A DNA stretch of 64,000 nt from Allomuricauda sp. (GCA_003712125.1 RHLF01000002.1:372001-436000); one strand, 5' to 3'. Counted from the stretch's first letter, positions 15,457 through 24,206 are shown. Made by a program: numbers and translations. The notes: generated by a model from the letters alone, not told the origin.

Positions 15457-17111
15457 TTTCGTCTGCCAGATACTGGTTTTTGATGGTTTTGGTTTTCACA
15501 GTCTATATCATAGGATTGTTTGCCACGCTTTTTGAAAATGATTCGGCCCAATTTGCTGTAATGGCCATGCGAATGGTCCAGGAAAATGACTTCATGAGTC
15601 TTTTCAAAGGTCCCAATGATTACCTGGATAAACCGCATATGCACTATTGGCTTGCAGCACTTTCTTTCAAAGTCTTTGGTATTCATGATTGGGCCTATCG
15701 CATACCCGGCCTGTTGTTAACTTTTTTAGCGGCCTATAGCTGTTATGGTTTGGGTAAGTTGCTTTACAATAAGGATGTTGGTCGATTTTCTGCCTTGATC
15801 TTTATGACGGCCCAGACCATTGTTTTGTCGGCAATTGATGTGCGTACGGATGCCGTATTGACAGGGTTTACCATATTTTCAATTTGGCAATTGGTCAGCT
15901 ATGTTGAAAAGGGACATTGGATACATATTGTATTGGGTGCCTTGGGAGCAGGATTGGCATTTTCTACAAAGGGACAAATAGCCATTCTGGTCATAGGTAT
16001 TTGTTTGCTATGTCATTTGGCCTACTCACGACAATGGGAGCGTTTGGCAAATTGGAAAGTATTGTTGGCCTTGGTTGTTTTTTGCCTTGCCATTTCACCC
16101 ATGCTTTATGCCTACTACCAACAATTTGATCTGCATCCTGAAAAAATTATTCGGGGTAGAAGTGGGCGAAGTGGTGTATTCTTTATCCTGTGGGAACAGA
16201 GTTTTGAACGTTTGAGTGGTGATGGGCATGGTAAAAATAGCAGTGATTTTCTATTCTTTTTTCACACCTTCTTATGGGTATTCTTGCCTTGGACCGTGCT
16301 GGCAATTTTTGCGATCTGGTGGCGCACCAAAACGTTTTTGAAAATAAAATTCCGGTACCGAACCAACTTTGAGTTCCTCACCCTTGGAGGTATTTTCATA
16401 ATATTTTTCATCATCAGTTTTGCCCAGTTTAAGCTGCCCCATTACCTGAATATTATTATACCGCTTTATGCGATTTTAACCGCATCCTATTTACATCGAT
16501 TGTACGAAAGTGAAAAGGGTCGTGAAATACGTTTTTTATTGGGCTTACAGTATTTCATACTGAGTCTGGTCTTCATTTTTGTTTTGTTGGTGTGCTTTTA
16601 TGTTTTTAAACATGCTTCCGTATGGAATTATGTATTGCTGTTTGCAGTCTTAATTGGTATCACCTATTTCTGCCTTAAGCAAGAAGCGTATTATATGCGA
16701 ATTATAACGCTTTCGGTATGTAGTTCGCTTTTGGTCAATGTGGTCTTGAACGGTCATTTTTATCCAGAATTATTGAATTATCAGGGCGGATCAGAGATGG
16801 CGGAACGAGTTGCCGAAAACAATATTGATGTTGAATCGATCTATAAGTTGGGTGAGTTCCACACCTGGGCGCTTGACTTTTATAATCAGAAGCCCGTTAA
16901 AATAACTTCGCTCATCGAGCTGTCTGGTAAAAACAATGTTTGGGTATACGGCACGGAGAAAGATTTGGAAAAGTTAAAAACTGCTGGCTTTGACTGGGAT
17001 GAACAAATCATGGTAGACCAGTTTCGAATAACACGTTTGAGTCTAAAGTTCTTAGATCCTGCTACCCGATATAAGCAACTTTCGAAGCGTTATCTTGTGC
17101 ACCTTTATTGA
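15453..17111 (+). CDS. GT39-family membrane glycosyltransferase (ArnT/PMT-like)
   Basis: This 552-residue GT-C glycosyltransferase uses a polyprenyl-phosphate-linked sugar on the periplasmic side. It shows the first-loop acidic motif ENDSAQFAVMAMRM, the family motif LDKPHMHYWLAA, about eleven hydrophobic helices, and a soluble C-terminal part of about 130 residues. ATG 15453 overlaps the PAP2 stop as ATGA and gives the expected cytoplasmic start before helix 1; a longer frame beginning at 15312 would run inside the PAP2 gene and was rejected. Acceptors in this family include lipid A and proteins. A GT2 of the polyprenyl-phosphate type lies just beyond on the other strand and could supply the donor. 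Confidence 0.87.
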   Translation: MISSARYWFLMVLVFTVYIIGLFATLFENDSAQFAVMAMRMVQENDFMSLFKGPNDYLDKPHMHYWLAALSFKVFGIHDWAYRIPGLLLTFLAAYSCYGLGKLLYNKDVGRFSALIFMTAQTIVLSAIDVRTDAVLTGFTIFSIWQLVSYVEKGHWIHIVLGALGAGLAFSTKGQIAILVIGICLLCHLAYSRQWERLANWKVLLALVVFCLAISPMLYAYYQQFDLHPEKIIRGRSGRSGVFFILWEQSFERLSGDGHGKNSSDFLFFFHTFLWVFLPWTVLAIFAIWWRTKTFLKIKFRYRTNFEFLTLGGIFIIFFIISFAQFKLPHYLNIIIPLYAILTASYLHRLYESEKGREIRFLLGLQYFILSLVFIFVLLVCFYVFKHASVWNYVLLFAVLIGITYFCLKQEAYYMRIITLSVCSSLLVNVVLNGHFYPELLNYQGGSEMAERVAENNIDVESIYKLGEFHTWALDFYNQKPVKITSLIELSGKNNVWVYGTEKDLEKLKTAGFDWDEQIMVDQFRITRLSLKFLDPATRYKQLSKRYLVHLY

Positions 17112-17983
17112 GAAACGGTTTCCAGTTTCGGTTTTTTGAAATGATACAGCATTCCCATTAGTGAGATGAAGGCAGTTATTGCCATGAATGTTAAACTAAT
17201 TCCAACGGAAACGTCTTGATTTAACGCGAAAAGCAAGGATCCGTATAAAAAGGTCACCTCCCTACTTCCAAAACCTCCAATGGTCAAAGGAATTACAGAT
17301 ACGATTGATGATACCATAAAGATGAAGAGATAGGCAAATTCATCAGTATGAACAGACAAGGCTTTCATGATACAAAAGACCGCGAGAATCTGTACGAGTT
17401 GAAGGGCTGCAGAATAGAAAAAAGAACCCCAAAAGACCTTGATGGCGTAGGAAAACCATTTTTTGTTTATCCACCAAAAAACAAATATACCCAGTGGGGT
17501 CAATACCAAATAAGCCCAATTAAAAAATGCATAGGTATTGCTCCAATCCAGTGATGCAGCCAAAAGAAGGGCATAAATTATGATTAGTAGCATTCCGCTT
17601 AACCGATCGAGCAGTAAGACTCCAATAACCTTTTTTGTGCCCGCATTAAACTGTTTTTGAACCACATACCCCTTGTAAGCATCCCCTCCAATGCCCCCTG
17701 GTAGGAAAAGGTTATAAAACATACCCAATAAGTACAGTTTAAGATTACTTTGTTGGGTTAGTTTGACTCCGATAGCGTGAAAATATAGATTCAATCGAAA
17801 CGAATTCATAATCTTCGAGCAGGTATACAATATAACGGCCCCAAGCAACCAAATGGGATTGGCCGATCTTAAGATTTGGAAAACATCACCAAAATCTATT
17901 TTCGTAAAAATGAAGTAGATTAGGGCAGCACTAATGAGAATTTTAAGTGCTGCAAACAGTGGTTTACGCTGCTTCTCCGTCAC
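17105..17983 (-). CDS. Flippase-like/lysylphosphatidylglycerol synthase transmembrane-region protein (UPF0104)
   Basis: This 292-residue polytopic protein matches the LPG-synthase transmembrane-domain family (YbhN/UPF0104/AglD-like). It has about eight hydrophobic helices, the loop GGIGGDAYKGY, and the C-terminal GGFGSREVTFLY motif typical of this group. It lacks the catalytic C-terminal aminoacyl-transfer domain of MprF, so it should not be annotated as an LPG synthase. Members are proposed to move or hold lipid-linked substrates. Its start overlaps the upstream GT2 gene by 20 bases, and its end overlaps the GT39 stop by 7 bases tail-to-tail. Context suggests flipping or handling a polyprenyl-phosphate sugar. 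Confidence 0.85.
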   Translation of the reverse strand: MTEKQRKPLFAALKILISAALIYFIFTKIDFGDVFQILRSANPIWLLGAVILYTCSKIMNSFRLNLYFHAIGVKLTQQSNLKLYLLGMFYNLFLPGGIGGDAYKGYVVQKQFNAGTKKVIGVLLLDRLSGMLLIIIYALLLAASLDWSNTYAFFNWAYLVLTPLGIFVFWWINKKWFSYAIKVFWGSFFYSAALQLVQILAVFCIMKALSVHTDEFAYLFIFMVSSIVSVIPLTIGGFGSREVTFLYGSLLFALNQDVSVGISLTFMAITAFISLMGMLYHFKKPKLETVSQ

Positions 17984-18932
17984 CGATGCTTATTTTTTTG
18001 ATTCGGTAAGGGCGTTTTTGTTGCGACTCGTAATAGGTGCGTATCAACAACTCCATCACAATACCAATGGTGAACAATTGAATTCCCCCCAGTATGAACA
18101 TCATCCCAAAAATTAATAAAGGTCTGTTGCCAATATCCTCGCCAAAGCCAAATTTTACGACCAAAAGATAGAGTTCCATCAAAATGCCCGAGAAAATTAA
18201 GAGCACACCAAAAATGCCAAATAAATGAATGGGTCGTTGAAAATATTTTCTGATGAAAAGAAGCAACATCATATCTGCTACTACCTTAAAGACCCGTTCG
18301 AGGCCATATTTGGAAACCCCTGCATGGCGGGCATGGTGTTTAACGGGTAGTTGCTTGATCTGGGCGCCTTCCAAATGTGCCAAAAGTGTAATAAACCGGT
18401 GCATTTCACCGTACAGGTTTAGCCCCTTTGCAATGTCTTTGGTAAAAACCTTTAAGGCACAACCGTTGTCCTTGATATCCAATTTGGTGACTCTTCGCAC
18501 CAAAAAATTGGCAATTTTGGAAGGTATTTTTTTGACTAGGGAGTCTTTTCTTTTTTGACGAATGCCGGTAATTAGATCGTATTCGCCTTCAACGGCATAT
18601 TCCAACATTTGAGGAATATCGGAGGGGTCGTTTTGCAAATCCCCATCCATGGTGATGATATACTCCCCAGAGGCGTAATCAATGCCTGCTGCCAAGGCCA
18701 GACTTTGCCCATAATTTTTTTTCAGTTCAATTAAATGCACCTTCTGGTCGTTCATGCTTTTGATGACCTTTTTGGTACGATCCGTAGAAAAGTCATCTAC
18801 ATAAACGATTTGGTAATTATAGCCTTCGAGGCTTTGGTGTATTTTTTCTGTTAGCAGCCCAACATTTTCCGCTTCGTTATACAAGGGAACAACAATAGAT
18901 AAGAAGGCATTTGTTACTAGGGCCATGCGCAT
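17964..18932 (-). CDS. Polyprenyl-phosphate glycosyltransferase, GT2 (GtrB/DPM1-like)
   Basis: This 322-residue protein has a cytoplasmic GT-A domain and two C-terminal helices (about 232-255 and 268-292), the layout of GtrB/ArnC-type enzymes that load a sugar onto undecaprenyl phosphate. Motifs are SIVVPLYNEAENV at about 12-24, YVDDFSTD at 44-51, and the DMDGDLQNDP-type metal site (TMDGDLQNDP) near 94-103. TACATTTG on the minus strand at 18946-18953 could be the -7 element, giving a very short leader. The downstream flippase-like gene overlaps it by 20 bases. The pair, plus the convergent GT39 and PAP2, would form a load-flip-transfer-recycle path. Confidence 0.9.
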   Translation of the reverse strand: MRMALVTNAFLSIVVPLYNEAENVGLLTEKIHQSLEGYNYQIVYVDDFSTDRTKKVIKSMNDQKVHLIELKKNYGQSLALAAGIDYASGEYIITMDGDLQNDPSDIPQMLEYAVEGEYDLITGIRQKRKDSLVKKIPSKIANFLVRRVTKLDIKDNGCALKVFTKDIAKGLNLYGEMHRFITLLAHLEGAQIKQLPVKHHARHAGVSKYGLERVFKVVADMMLLLFIRKYFQRPIHLFGIFGVLLIFSGILMELYLLVVKFGFGEDIGNRPLLIFGMMFILGGIQLFTIGIVMELLIRTYYESQQKRPYRIKKISIGDGEAA

Positions 18933-19036
18933 GTATTGAACGCGGCAAATGTACCTTTTTTATTCGAGAAGACAGGTCATTTGTATGTCATGGGGATATA
19001 CCAGGCCAATTAGGCCATAAAACTCCTTACGATTTT

Positions 19037-20044
19037 TTAATTTTTTTTATCCAGGTGTTTTTGCACAAGCTGCTGTGCCGCTTTAAAGGGAGAAATCAAG
19101 TTATTTTCAATATCTGCTAAAAGGGGCTCTAGGTCGAATTTGACTTTTTGCTGCTCATAAAAATGTTTTTTTAGCAATTCATTTACATGCCCGATAAACC
19201 AATCTTTGTCTTGCGATTTACGGCGTTTCCCAAAGTAACCCTTTTCCTTTGTAGTTTGGGCGAAGGTTGAAATTAACTCCCAAACTTCTTTGATCCCCTT
19301 GTTTTCGATAGCGGAACAGGTTAGAACCTGTGGTACCCATTCATTTTCCTTAGGGGGGTAGAGGTGAAGCGCACGGGTAAATTCAGTTTTGGCTGATTTG
19401 GCGCTTTTTATGTTATCACCGTCAGCTTTATTGATGACAATGGCATCGGCCATCTCCATAATACCACGCTTTATGCCTTGAAGCTCATCACCTGCACCTG
19501 CCAATTTCAACAATAAAAAGAAATCCACCATATTGTTGACTGCGGTTTCACTTTGACCCACACCAACCGTTTCAATAAATATCACATTATAGCCTGCGGC
19601 CTCACACAACACAATACTTTCCTTGGTTTTTTGTGCCACACCGCCCAGAGATTCTCCAGATGCCGAAGGCCTGATAAAAGCGTTGGGGTCTTTTGACAGT
19701 TCGTTCATGCGGGTCTTATCACCCAAAATGCTACCCTTACTGATAGTGCTGGTGGGATCTATGGCAAGTACGGCTACCTTACTGCCCATCGATGTCATCA
19801 ACTTTCCAAAAGCTTCGATAAAGGTACTTTTGCCCACACCGGGTACACCCGTAATACCGATGCGGATGGAACTTGATTTTTTTGCCAAACATTGTTCCAA
19901 AATGATATTGGCAATTTCAGCGTGTTCGGTTTTGGTGCTTTCAACCAGTGTAATCGCTTGGGCCAGCGCAGTTCTGTCGCCGGCATTTATTTTTTTGACA
20001 AGTTCCGTTGCTTGCATTTCTTTTTTTCTGGTCTTCAAAGCCAT
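19037..20044 (-). CDS. meaB: Methylmalonyl-CoA mutase-associated GTPase MeaB (ArgK)
   Basis: MeaB is a G3E-type GTPase that protects and reloads adenosylcobalamin-dependent methylmalonyl-CoA mutase. The P-loop GVPGVGKSTFIEAFG lies near residue 60, followed by VAVLAIDPTSTISKGSILG, IFIETVGVGQSE (Walker B region) and the nucleotide-specificity NKADGDN. ATG 20044 gives 335 residues; ATG 20017 is also possible, while a longer frame from 20152 adds unlikely sequence. The mutase genes are not in this window. The cobalamin adenosyltransferase at 34468-35025 would supply its cofactor. The older ArgK kinase label has no support here. Confidence 0.93.
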   Translation of the reverse strand: MALKTRKKEMQATELVKKINAGDRTALAQAITLVESTKTEHAEIANIILEQCLAKKSSSIRIGITGVPGVGKSTFIEAFGKLMTSMGSKVAVLAIDPTSTISKGSILGDKTRMNELSKDPNAFIRPSASGESLGGVAQKTKESIVLCEAAGYNVIFIETVGVGQSETAVNNMVDFFLLLKLAGAGDELQGIKRGIMEMADAIVINKADGDNIKSAKSAKTEFTRALHLYPPKENEWVPQVLTCSAIENKGIKEVWELISTFAQTTKEKGYFGKRRKSQDKDWFIGHVNELLKKHFYEQQKVKFDLEPLLADIENNLISPFKAAQQLVQKHLDKKN

Positions 20045-20176
20045 TGGGTGTGTGAAGCTAAGGTAGCAAGTTTTGTCTGGTTTGTTAAAAAAGCATAAAA
20101 AAGATACAATTTTGCAACGGCGTCTTTTTTTTCCCGTCCTTAAGGCAAACAACTAAAACCAAACCGGTTACTGACC

Positions 20177-20719
20177 ATGTTACATATTGAATTGGTAGAA
20201 CAATGCAAGGCCAACGATCGTAGGGCGCAACTGAGATTGTACGAGCAGTACTGTCAAGGTATGTTCAATGTAGCAATGCGATTTTTAAGGGACCAAGATG
20301 ACGCCGAGGATGTGTTGCAAGAATCATTCATCAAGGCCTTTCAAAAAATTGACCAGTTCAAGGGTGAAGTAACTTTTGGGGCATGGCTGAAACGCATCGT
20401 GGTCAATAGAAGTATCGATTTCTTGAAATCGAAGCATCAAAAAACAATTGAACTGAATGAGGGTTATATGCATATCACTGAAGATGATGATTGGAAAGTA
20501 GATGCAACAGTGGGTGTAGAGGAAGTAAAGGAACAGATTGAACAATTGCCAGATAAATACCGCTATGTGGTACAGTTATTTCTAATTGAAGGCTATGATC
20601 ATTCAGAAATAGCGCACATACTGGGAATTTCGGAGACCGCTTCGAGAACACGGTTGCTTCGCGGCAAAAATTATGTAAAAGAATCGCTTAATAGTAAGAG
20701 TTATGGCACAGGATCTTAA
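20177..20719 (+). CDS. RNA polymerase sigma factor, ECF subfamily
   Basis: This 180-residue alternative sigma factor has region 2 (YEQYCQGMFNVAMRFLRDQ, then DDAEDVLQESFIKAFQKI with the -10 recognition helix) and region 4 (QLPDKYRYVVQLFLIEGYDH, then a helix-turn-helix around SEIAHILGISETASRTRLLR). The AEDVLQE core is intact. It is the first gene of a three-gene unit whose members overlap by 17 and 26 bases, so they are almost certainly co-translated. A TTTG followed 20 bases later by TACAATTTTG lies in the upstream gap and could be a promoter. The next gene is a membrane protein that may hold the sigma factor inactive. Confidence 0.93.
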   Translation: MLHIELVEQCKANDRRAQLRLYEQYCQGMFNVAMRFLRDQDDAEDVLQESFIKAFQKIDQFKGEVTFGAWLKRIVVNRSIDFLKSKHQKTIELNEGYMHITEDDDWKVDATVGVEEVKEQIEQLPDKYRYVVQLFLIEGYDHSEIAHILGISETASRTRLLRGKNYVKESLNSKSYGTGS

Positions 20720-21293
20720 AAAGCTCTTTGAGCAAAAACGAAATGAGGAAACCTTTGAAATGAAAAAGGGGCATAGCGCTCGTTTTTTAGAGCGATTGGA
20801 CAATGAAATGCCAGTTCGCAAGAAAACTTCCTCGAGACAATGGTTGCGCATTGCGGCTACAGTTGTTGTATTATTGGGCATTGGGACTTTCTTCTTTTTT
20901 AATACAGACCAAAAAATCAACGATCCGAACACCAAAGTGGTACAACGAGAAAATCCTGAAGACACCCAACAAAATATTTCCTTGGGAGACCTTTCCCCAG
21001 ACCTTCAAAAATTGGAAACCTATTATTTGGCAAACATCAACCTAGAACTTGCCAGTTTGGAGGTCTCGGATGAAAACAAGGATTTAGTTGACGGTTATAT
21101 GGAACAGCTCTCCGAGTTAAGCACAGAATATAACCAGTTGATTGAAGAGCTTAATGAAATAGGGCCCAATGACCAGACCATTGAGGCGTTGATCAATAAT
21201 TTTCAGTTACAGCTCACCCTGATACAAAAATTAAAAACAAAGTTGAATCAATTAAAATCATCAGAAAATGAACAGCAAGCAAATATTATTTAG
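20703..21293 (+). CDS. Single-span membrane protein, putative anti-sigma partner
   Basis: This 196-residue protein has a charged cytoplasmic N-terminus (about 1-45), one transmembrane helix near 48-65, and a periplasmic part predicted to be helical and coiled-coil, rich in Glu, Leu and Asn (about 95-190). This topology, and overlap with the ECF sigma gene by 17 bases, fits an anti-sigma factor, but the zinc anti-sigma motif HxxxCxxC is absent, so the assignment is contextual. Its end overlaps the adhesin-like gene by 26 bases. Many Flavobacteria carry similar unnamed proteins after ECF sigma genes. It could instead be a periplasmic sensor only. Confidence 0.75.
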   Translation: MAQDLKKLFEQKRNEETFEMKKGHSARFLERLDNEMPVRKKTSSRQWLRIAATVVVLLGIGTFFFFNTDQKINDPNTKVVQRENPEDTQQNISLGDLSPDLQKLETYYLANINLELASLEVSDENKDLVDGYMEQLSELSTEYNQLIEELNEIGPNDQTIEALINNFQLQLTLIQKLKTKLNQLKSSENEQQANII

Positions 21294-22713
21294 TGCGGCG
21301 GTGGGCCTTTTTGGGTTCTCGCTTTTGGCACAAGAAAAATCAAAAACCTATAAGGAGACCTTTAATGTATCCGATGATGCAGTGTTGGAGATCAATACCA
21401 GTCATACCGATATCGAATTTGATACTTGGGATAAAAACCAAGTTGAAATCACTGCAGTGATTACCCTGGATGGCGCCTCCGATGAAGAAGCTGCCGCATA
21501 CTTTGAAAAAGTCCCAATTGAAATCGTTGGAAACAGCAGGGAAATTGAAGTTACTACCGGTATAGAAAACTCTTGGTTCTTCAAGCATAGTACCGGAGGT
21601 TTATGGAATAGCGATTTTGATTTTAATTATGCACCCAAAGTGGAATTTTTATTTGAGGAACTAGAATTGCCCGAACTTCCTGAGATAGCAGTTTTACCAG
21701 AAATGCCCGAACTTCCGCCGATGCCTCCAATCGCTTTCAATTTTGATTATGATGAATATAAGAAGGATAGCGATGCCTATATGAAGAAGTGGAAAAAAGA
21801 GTTTGACAAGAGCTTCGACAAAGACTACCAAAAACGTATGGAAGAGTGGGGGAAACGTATGGAAGAGCGTGCCAAAAAATGGGAGGAGCGCAATGCAGAG
21901 CGTTTGGAGAAAATGGAAAAGCGGGCCGAAGAGCGTGCCAAGGCCATGGAAGAAAGACTCAAAGTCATGGAAGAGCGAAGAGAAGCTGCTGAAGAACGGC
22001 GAAACTCCATTCGAAGAAGCGTTGACAGAAATGTCATTATTTCAGAAGATGGGGATGAAGCGCCCAGTATATTTTACTTTTCTTCAGATGGAGAGGGTAA
22101 AAAGTACAAAGTAAAGAAGACGATTAAGGTGAAGTTGCCCAAATCTGTCAAACTTAAAATGAATGTAAAACATGGGGAAGTAAAATTGGCGGCGACCGCT
22201 AAGAATGTCAATGCAAGCTTGCGATACGCAAGCTTGCTGGCTTCGACCATTGAAGGCAGTGCAACCGATATTCGAGCTTCCTATTCTCCGGTCTTGGTTC
22301 AAAAATGGAACTATGGGCAGTTGAAAACCGATTATTCAGATCATGTAAATCTGAAGGAAGTGGGTGTTTTGCGATTAAACTCCAATTCTTCCAATGTGAC
22401 CATCGATCAGTTAAACAACAAGGCCTACCTCACCAACAATCTTGGTGAATTGGTTATCAACTCTGTATCAAATAACTTCAGTGATATGGATATTGTGGTA
22501 AAAAATGGCGAAGTACGTTGTAAAATGCCAAATAGTGCCTTTTTGGTTGAAGTTGATGAAACCAATTCAGAACTAAGCTATCCGAGAACTTTGGTGGTAG
22601 AGCGCTCCGAGGGATTTGGAAAAGTAAAGCATTCTGGATATCACGTTAATAAAAAAGCTCCAAAACTTATCAAAATCAACTCGAAGTACAGCGAGGTGGT
22701 TTTGGAAGACTAG
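21268..22713 (+). CDS. Secreted DUF4097-like protein with proline-rich linker and long charged coiled coil
   Basis: This 481-residue exported protein has a signal peptide (about 1-21, ending LLAQ). A beta-rich N-terminal domain (about 25-125) starts KETFNVSDDAVLEINTSHTD, a pattern shared with DUF4097-type putative adhesins. Next come an acidic proline-rich linker (about 133-154, repeated LPE/MPE units) and a helix of nearly 90 residues (165-252) dominated by Met-Glu-Glu-Arg repeats. The C-terminal beta-rich part (about 270-481) has repeated strand-type segments such as GEVKLAATAKNVNASLRYA. The coiled coil splits the adhesin-like fold into two halves. Co-translation with an ECF sigma and a membrane protein suggests an envelope-stress or surface-sensing role; no enzymatic motif is visible. 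Confidence 0.75.
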   Translation: MNSKQILFSAAVGLFGFSLLAQEKSKTYKETFNVSDDAVLEINTSHTDIEFDTWDKNQVEITAVITLDGASDEEAAAYFEKVPIEIVGNSREIEVTTGIENSWFFKHSTGGLWNSDFDFNYAPKVEFLFEELELPELPEIAVLPEMPELPPMPPIAFNFDYDEYKKDSDAYMKKWKKEFDKSFDKDYQKRMEEWGKRMEERAKKWEERNAERLEKMEKRAEERAKAMEERLKVMEERREAAEERRNSIRRSVDRNVIISEDGDEAPSIFYFSSDGEGKKYKVKKTIKVKLPKSVKLKMNVKHGEVKLAATAKNVNASLRYASLLASTIEGSATDIRASYSPVLVQKWNYGQLKTDYSDHVNLKEVGVLRLNSNSSNVTIDQLNNKAYLTNNLGELVINSVSNNFSDMDIVVKNGEVRCKMPNSAFLVEVDETNSELSYPRTLVVERSEGFGKVKHSGYHVNKKAPKLIKINSKYSEVVLED

Positions 22714-22760
22714 AATAAATGCATTCTCCCAAATCCAAAGCCACCTTGACCTATACCCTT

Positions 22761-23447
22761 TTAATGGGCATTTTCCTTTAAATAATCCTTGAAGTTTTCT
22801 TTGAACCGATTTAACCTGGGTATCGAAACAGCCCGGACATAAGAATTATTCGGATTTTTTCTCTCAAAATCTTGATGGTATTCCTCAGCTTTCCAAAAGG
22901 TGTCAAATTTTGTAACCTCGGTAACAATGGGCCTATCATAGGCATTGTTGGAAACCAACAAATCAATATAGTCTTGAATAAGTTTTTTTTCATCAGCATT
23001 CTTATAAAATGCGATGGAACGGTATTGCGCACCTCGGTCGGGTCCTTGACGATTTAAAGAGGTCGGGTCGTGAGATCCAAAAAATACCTGAACCAATTTT
23101 TGAAACGAAATGATCTCAGGGTCGTAGTATACTTCCACTGCTTCAGCGTGACGGGTTCGGCCATAGGCCACTTGCTCATAGGTTGGGTTTTGCTCAGGAC
23201 CACCAGAATATCCGGAAACAACTTCCTTAACGCCCTTAACGCTTTCAAAAATTGCTTCAACACACCAAAAACAACCACTCGCAAAATAAGCCGTTTCAAG
23301 CTCCTGCATCTCTTTTTGTGAAAGATTGATTTTTTCAGGAATTTCTACCTTGGCAGTGGCCTCGGATTTTTCGTTTGCAGTATTTTTGGGTTGGCAGTTT
23401 ACGGAAACAAAACTTAGGATAGCCAATAGGATATGCGGTGCTTTCAT
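22761..23447 (-). CDS. msrA: Peptide-methionine (S)-S-oxide reductase, exported lipoprotein form
   Basis: MsrA reduces methionine-S-sulfoxide in oxidised proteins. The catalytic GCFWCVEAIFE motif is at about 58-68 with the reactive Cys in GCFWC, and the C-terminal EEYHQDFERKNPNNSYVR supplies substrate-binding residues. The N-terminus is a signal with lipobox-like SVNC (Cys18), so this copy is probably anchored in the envelope and repairs extracytoplasmic proteins. At 228 residues it is longer than cytosolic MsrA because of this leader. It is not fused to MsrB. It faces the adhesin-like gene tail-to-tail, leaving 47 bases with no clear terminator. Confidence 0.94.
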   Translation of the reverse strand: MKAPHILLAILSFVSVNCQPKNTANEKSEATAKVEIPEKINLSQKEMQELETAYFASGCFWCVEAIFESVKGVKEVVSGYSGGPEQNPTYEQVAYGRTRHAEAVEVYYDPEIISFQKLVQVFFGSHDPTSLNRQGPDRGAQYRSIAFYKNADEKKLIQDYIDLLVSNNAYDRPIVTEVTKFDTFWKAEEYHQDFERKNPNNSYVRAVSIPRLNRFKENFKDYLKENAH

Positions 23448-23534
23448 ACTGTTTTAATTGTTTTTTGTTTAGTAGGCATAAGATACCTACCATTACGCCT
23501 CCGGCAAGTTAAAAAATGTTAATACACCTATTGA

Positions 23535-24206
23535 ATGGATGTCATACAAATTCTTCGAACCATCCAAAATGATCCAATACATCTATTGGATGCAGAAATC
23601 CCGCATGCTTCCTATGTTCCCTTAGATCTATCGGTTGACAACAGCGAATTAAAAACTGTAGATATAACCGCTGTTTCAGAATGTCAACATTATATAGACC
23701 AAGTTTTGGAAGCCAACCATGCAAGGGTGGCTTATGGTGGTTATCTGGAAAAGAGGGCCTTATATTCCAAATCTGAAAACTTTGCGGGCCCGACTGCGCG
23801 TAACATTCATTTGGGTATGGATTTTTGGTGTGTCGCAGGAACAAAGGTATTGGCACCTCTTGAAGGTACAGTGCATAGTTTTGGCAATAATACGACCCCA
23901 GGTGATTACGGCCCCACCATTATTTTGAGGCACACCCTTGGGGATTTCGAATTTTATAGCCTATACGGTCATCTTTCTGAAGCTTCGCTTGATGGACTAA
24001 AAAAATCTAAAATAATTCATCAAGGTGACCAAATTGGTACTTTGGGTGTTGCCAAGGTAAATGGGGGGTATGCCCCTCATTTGCACTTTCAACTGATAGT
24101 AGACATTCAGGAATATGATGGAGACTATCCGGGGGTATGCCATGAAACCGATTTGAATTTTTACGCCAAAAACTGCCCCAATCCAAACTTACTGTTCAAG
24201 CTATAA
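23535..24206 (+). CDS. M23 family metallopeptidase without signal peptide
   Basis: This 223-residue LytM-type peptidase-fold protein shows zinc-ligand motifs HLGMDFWCVAGT (H and D) and HLHFQ near the C-terminus, so the site appears complete. M23 enzymes cleave peptide bridges in peptidoglycan. Unusually, the N-terminus (MDVIQILRTIQNDPIHLLDA) has no signal peptide or membrane helix, so secretion is not obvious; the protein may act in the cytoplasm or on another substrate. The ATG is the only plausible start before the conserved domain. It is divergent from msrA and stands upstream of the twin small secreted proteins. A second, exported M23 protein is encoded at 51047-52741. Confidence 0.85.
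   Translation: MDVIQILRTIQNDPIHLLDAEIPHASYVPLDLSVDNSELKTVDITAVSECQHYIDQVLEANHARVAYGGYLEKRALYSKSENFAGPTARNIHLGMDFWCVAGTKVLAPLEGTVHSFGNNTTPGDYGPTIILRHTLGDFEFYSLYGHLSEASLDGLKKSKIIHQGDQIGTLGVAKVNGGYAPHLHFQLIVDIQEYDGDYPGVCHETDLNFYAKNCPNPNLLFKL

Noticed and set aside
17105-17983. Annotation of the flippase-like protein as a true lysylphosphatidylglycerol synthase
   Set aside because: The catalytic C-terminal domain is missing; only the transmembrane region is present.
21825-22037. Open frames opposite the coiled-coil region
   Set aside because: The repeated Met-Glu-Glu-Arg coding bias leaves the other strand free of stops; the reverse frames have Ser/Arg-rich composition and no homology features.
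22714-22760. Terminator between the coiled-coil gene and msrA
   Set aside because: No stem with a T-run was found in these 47 bases.
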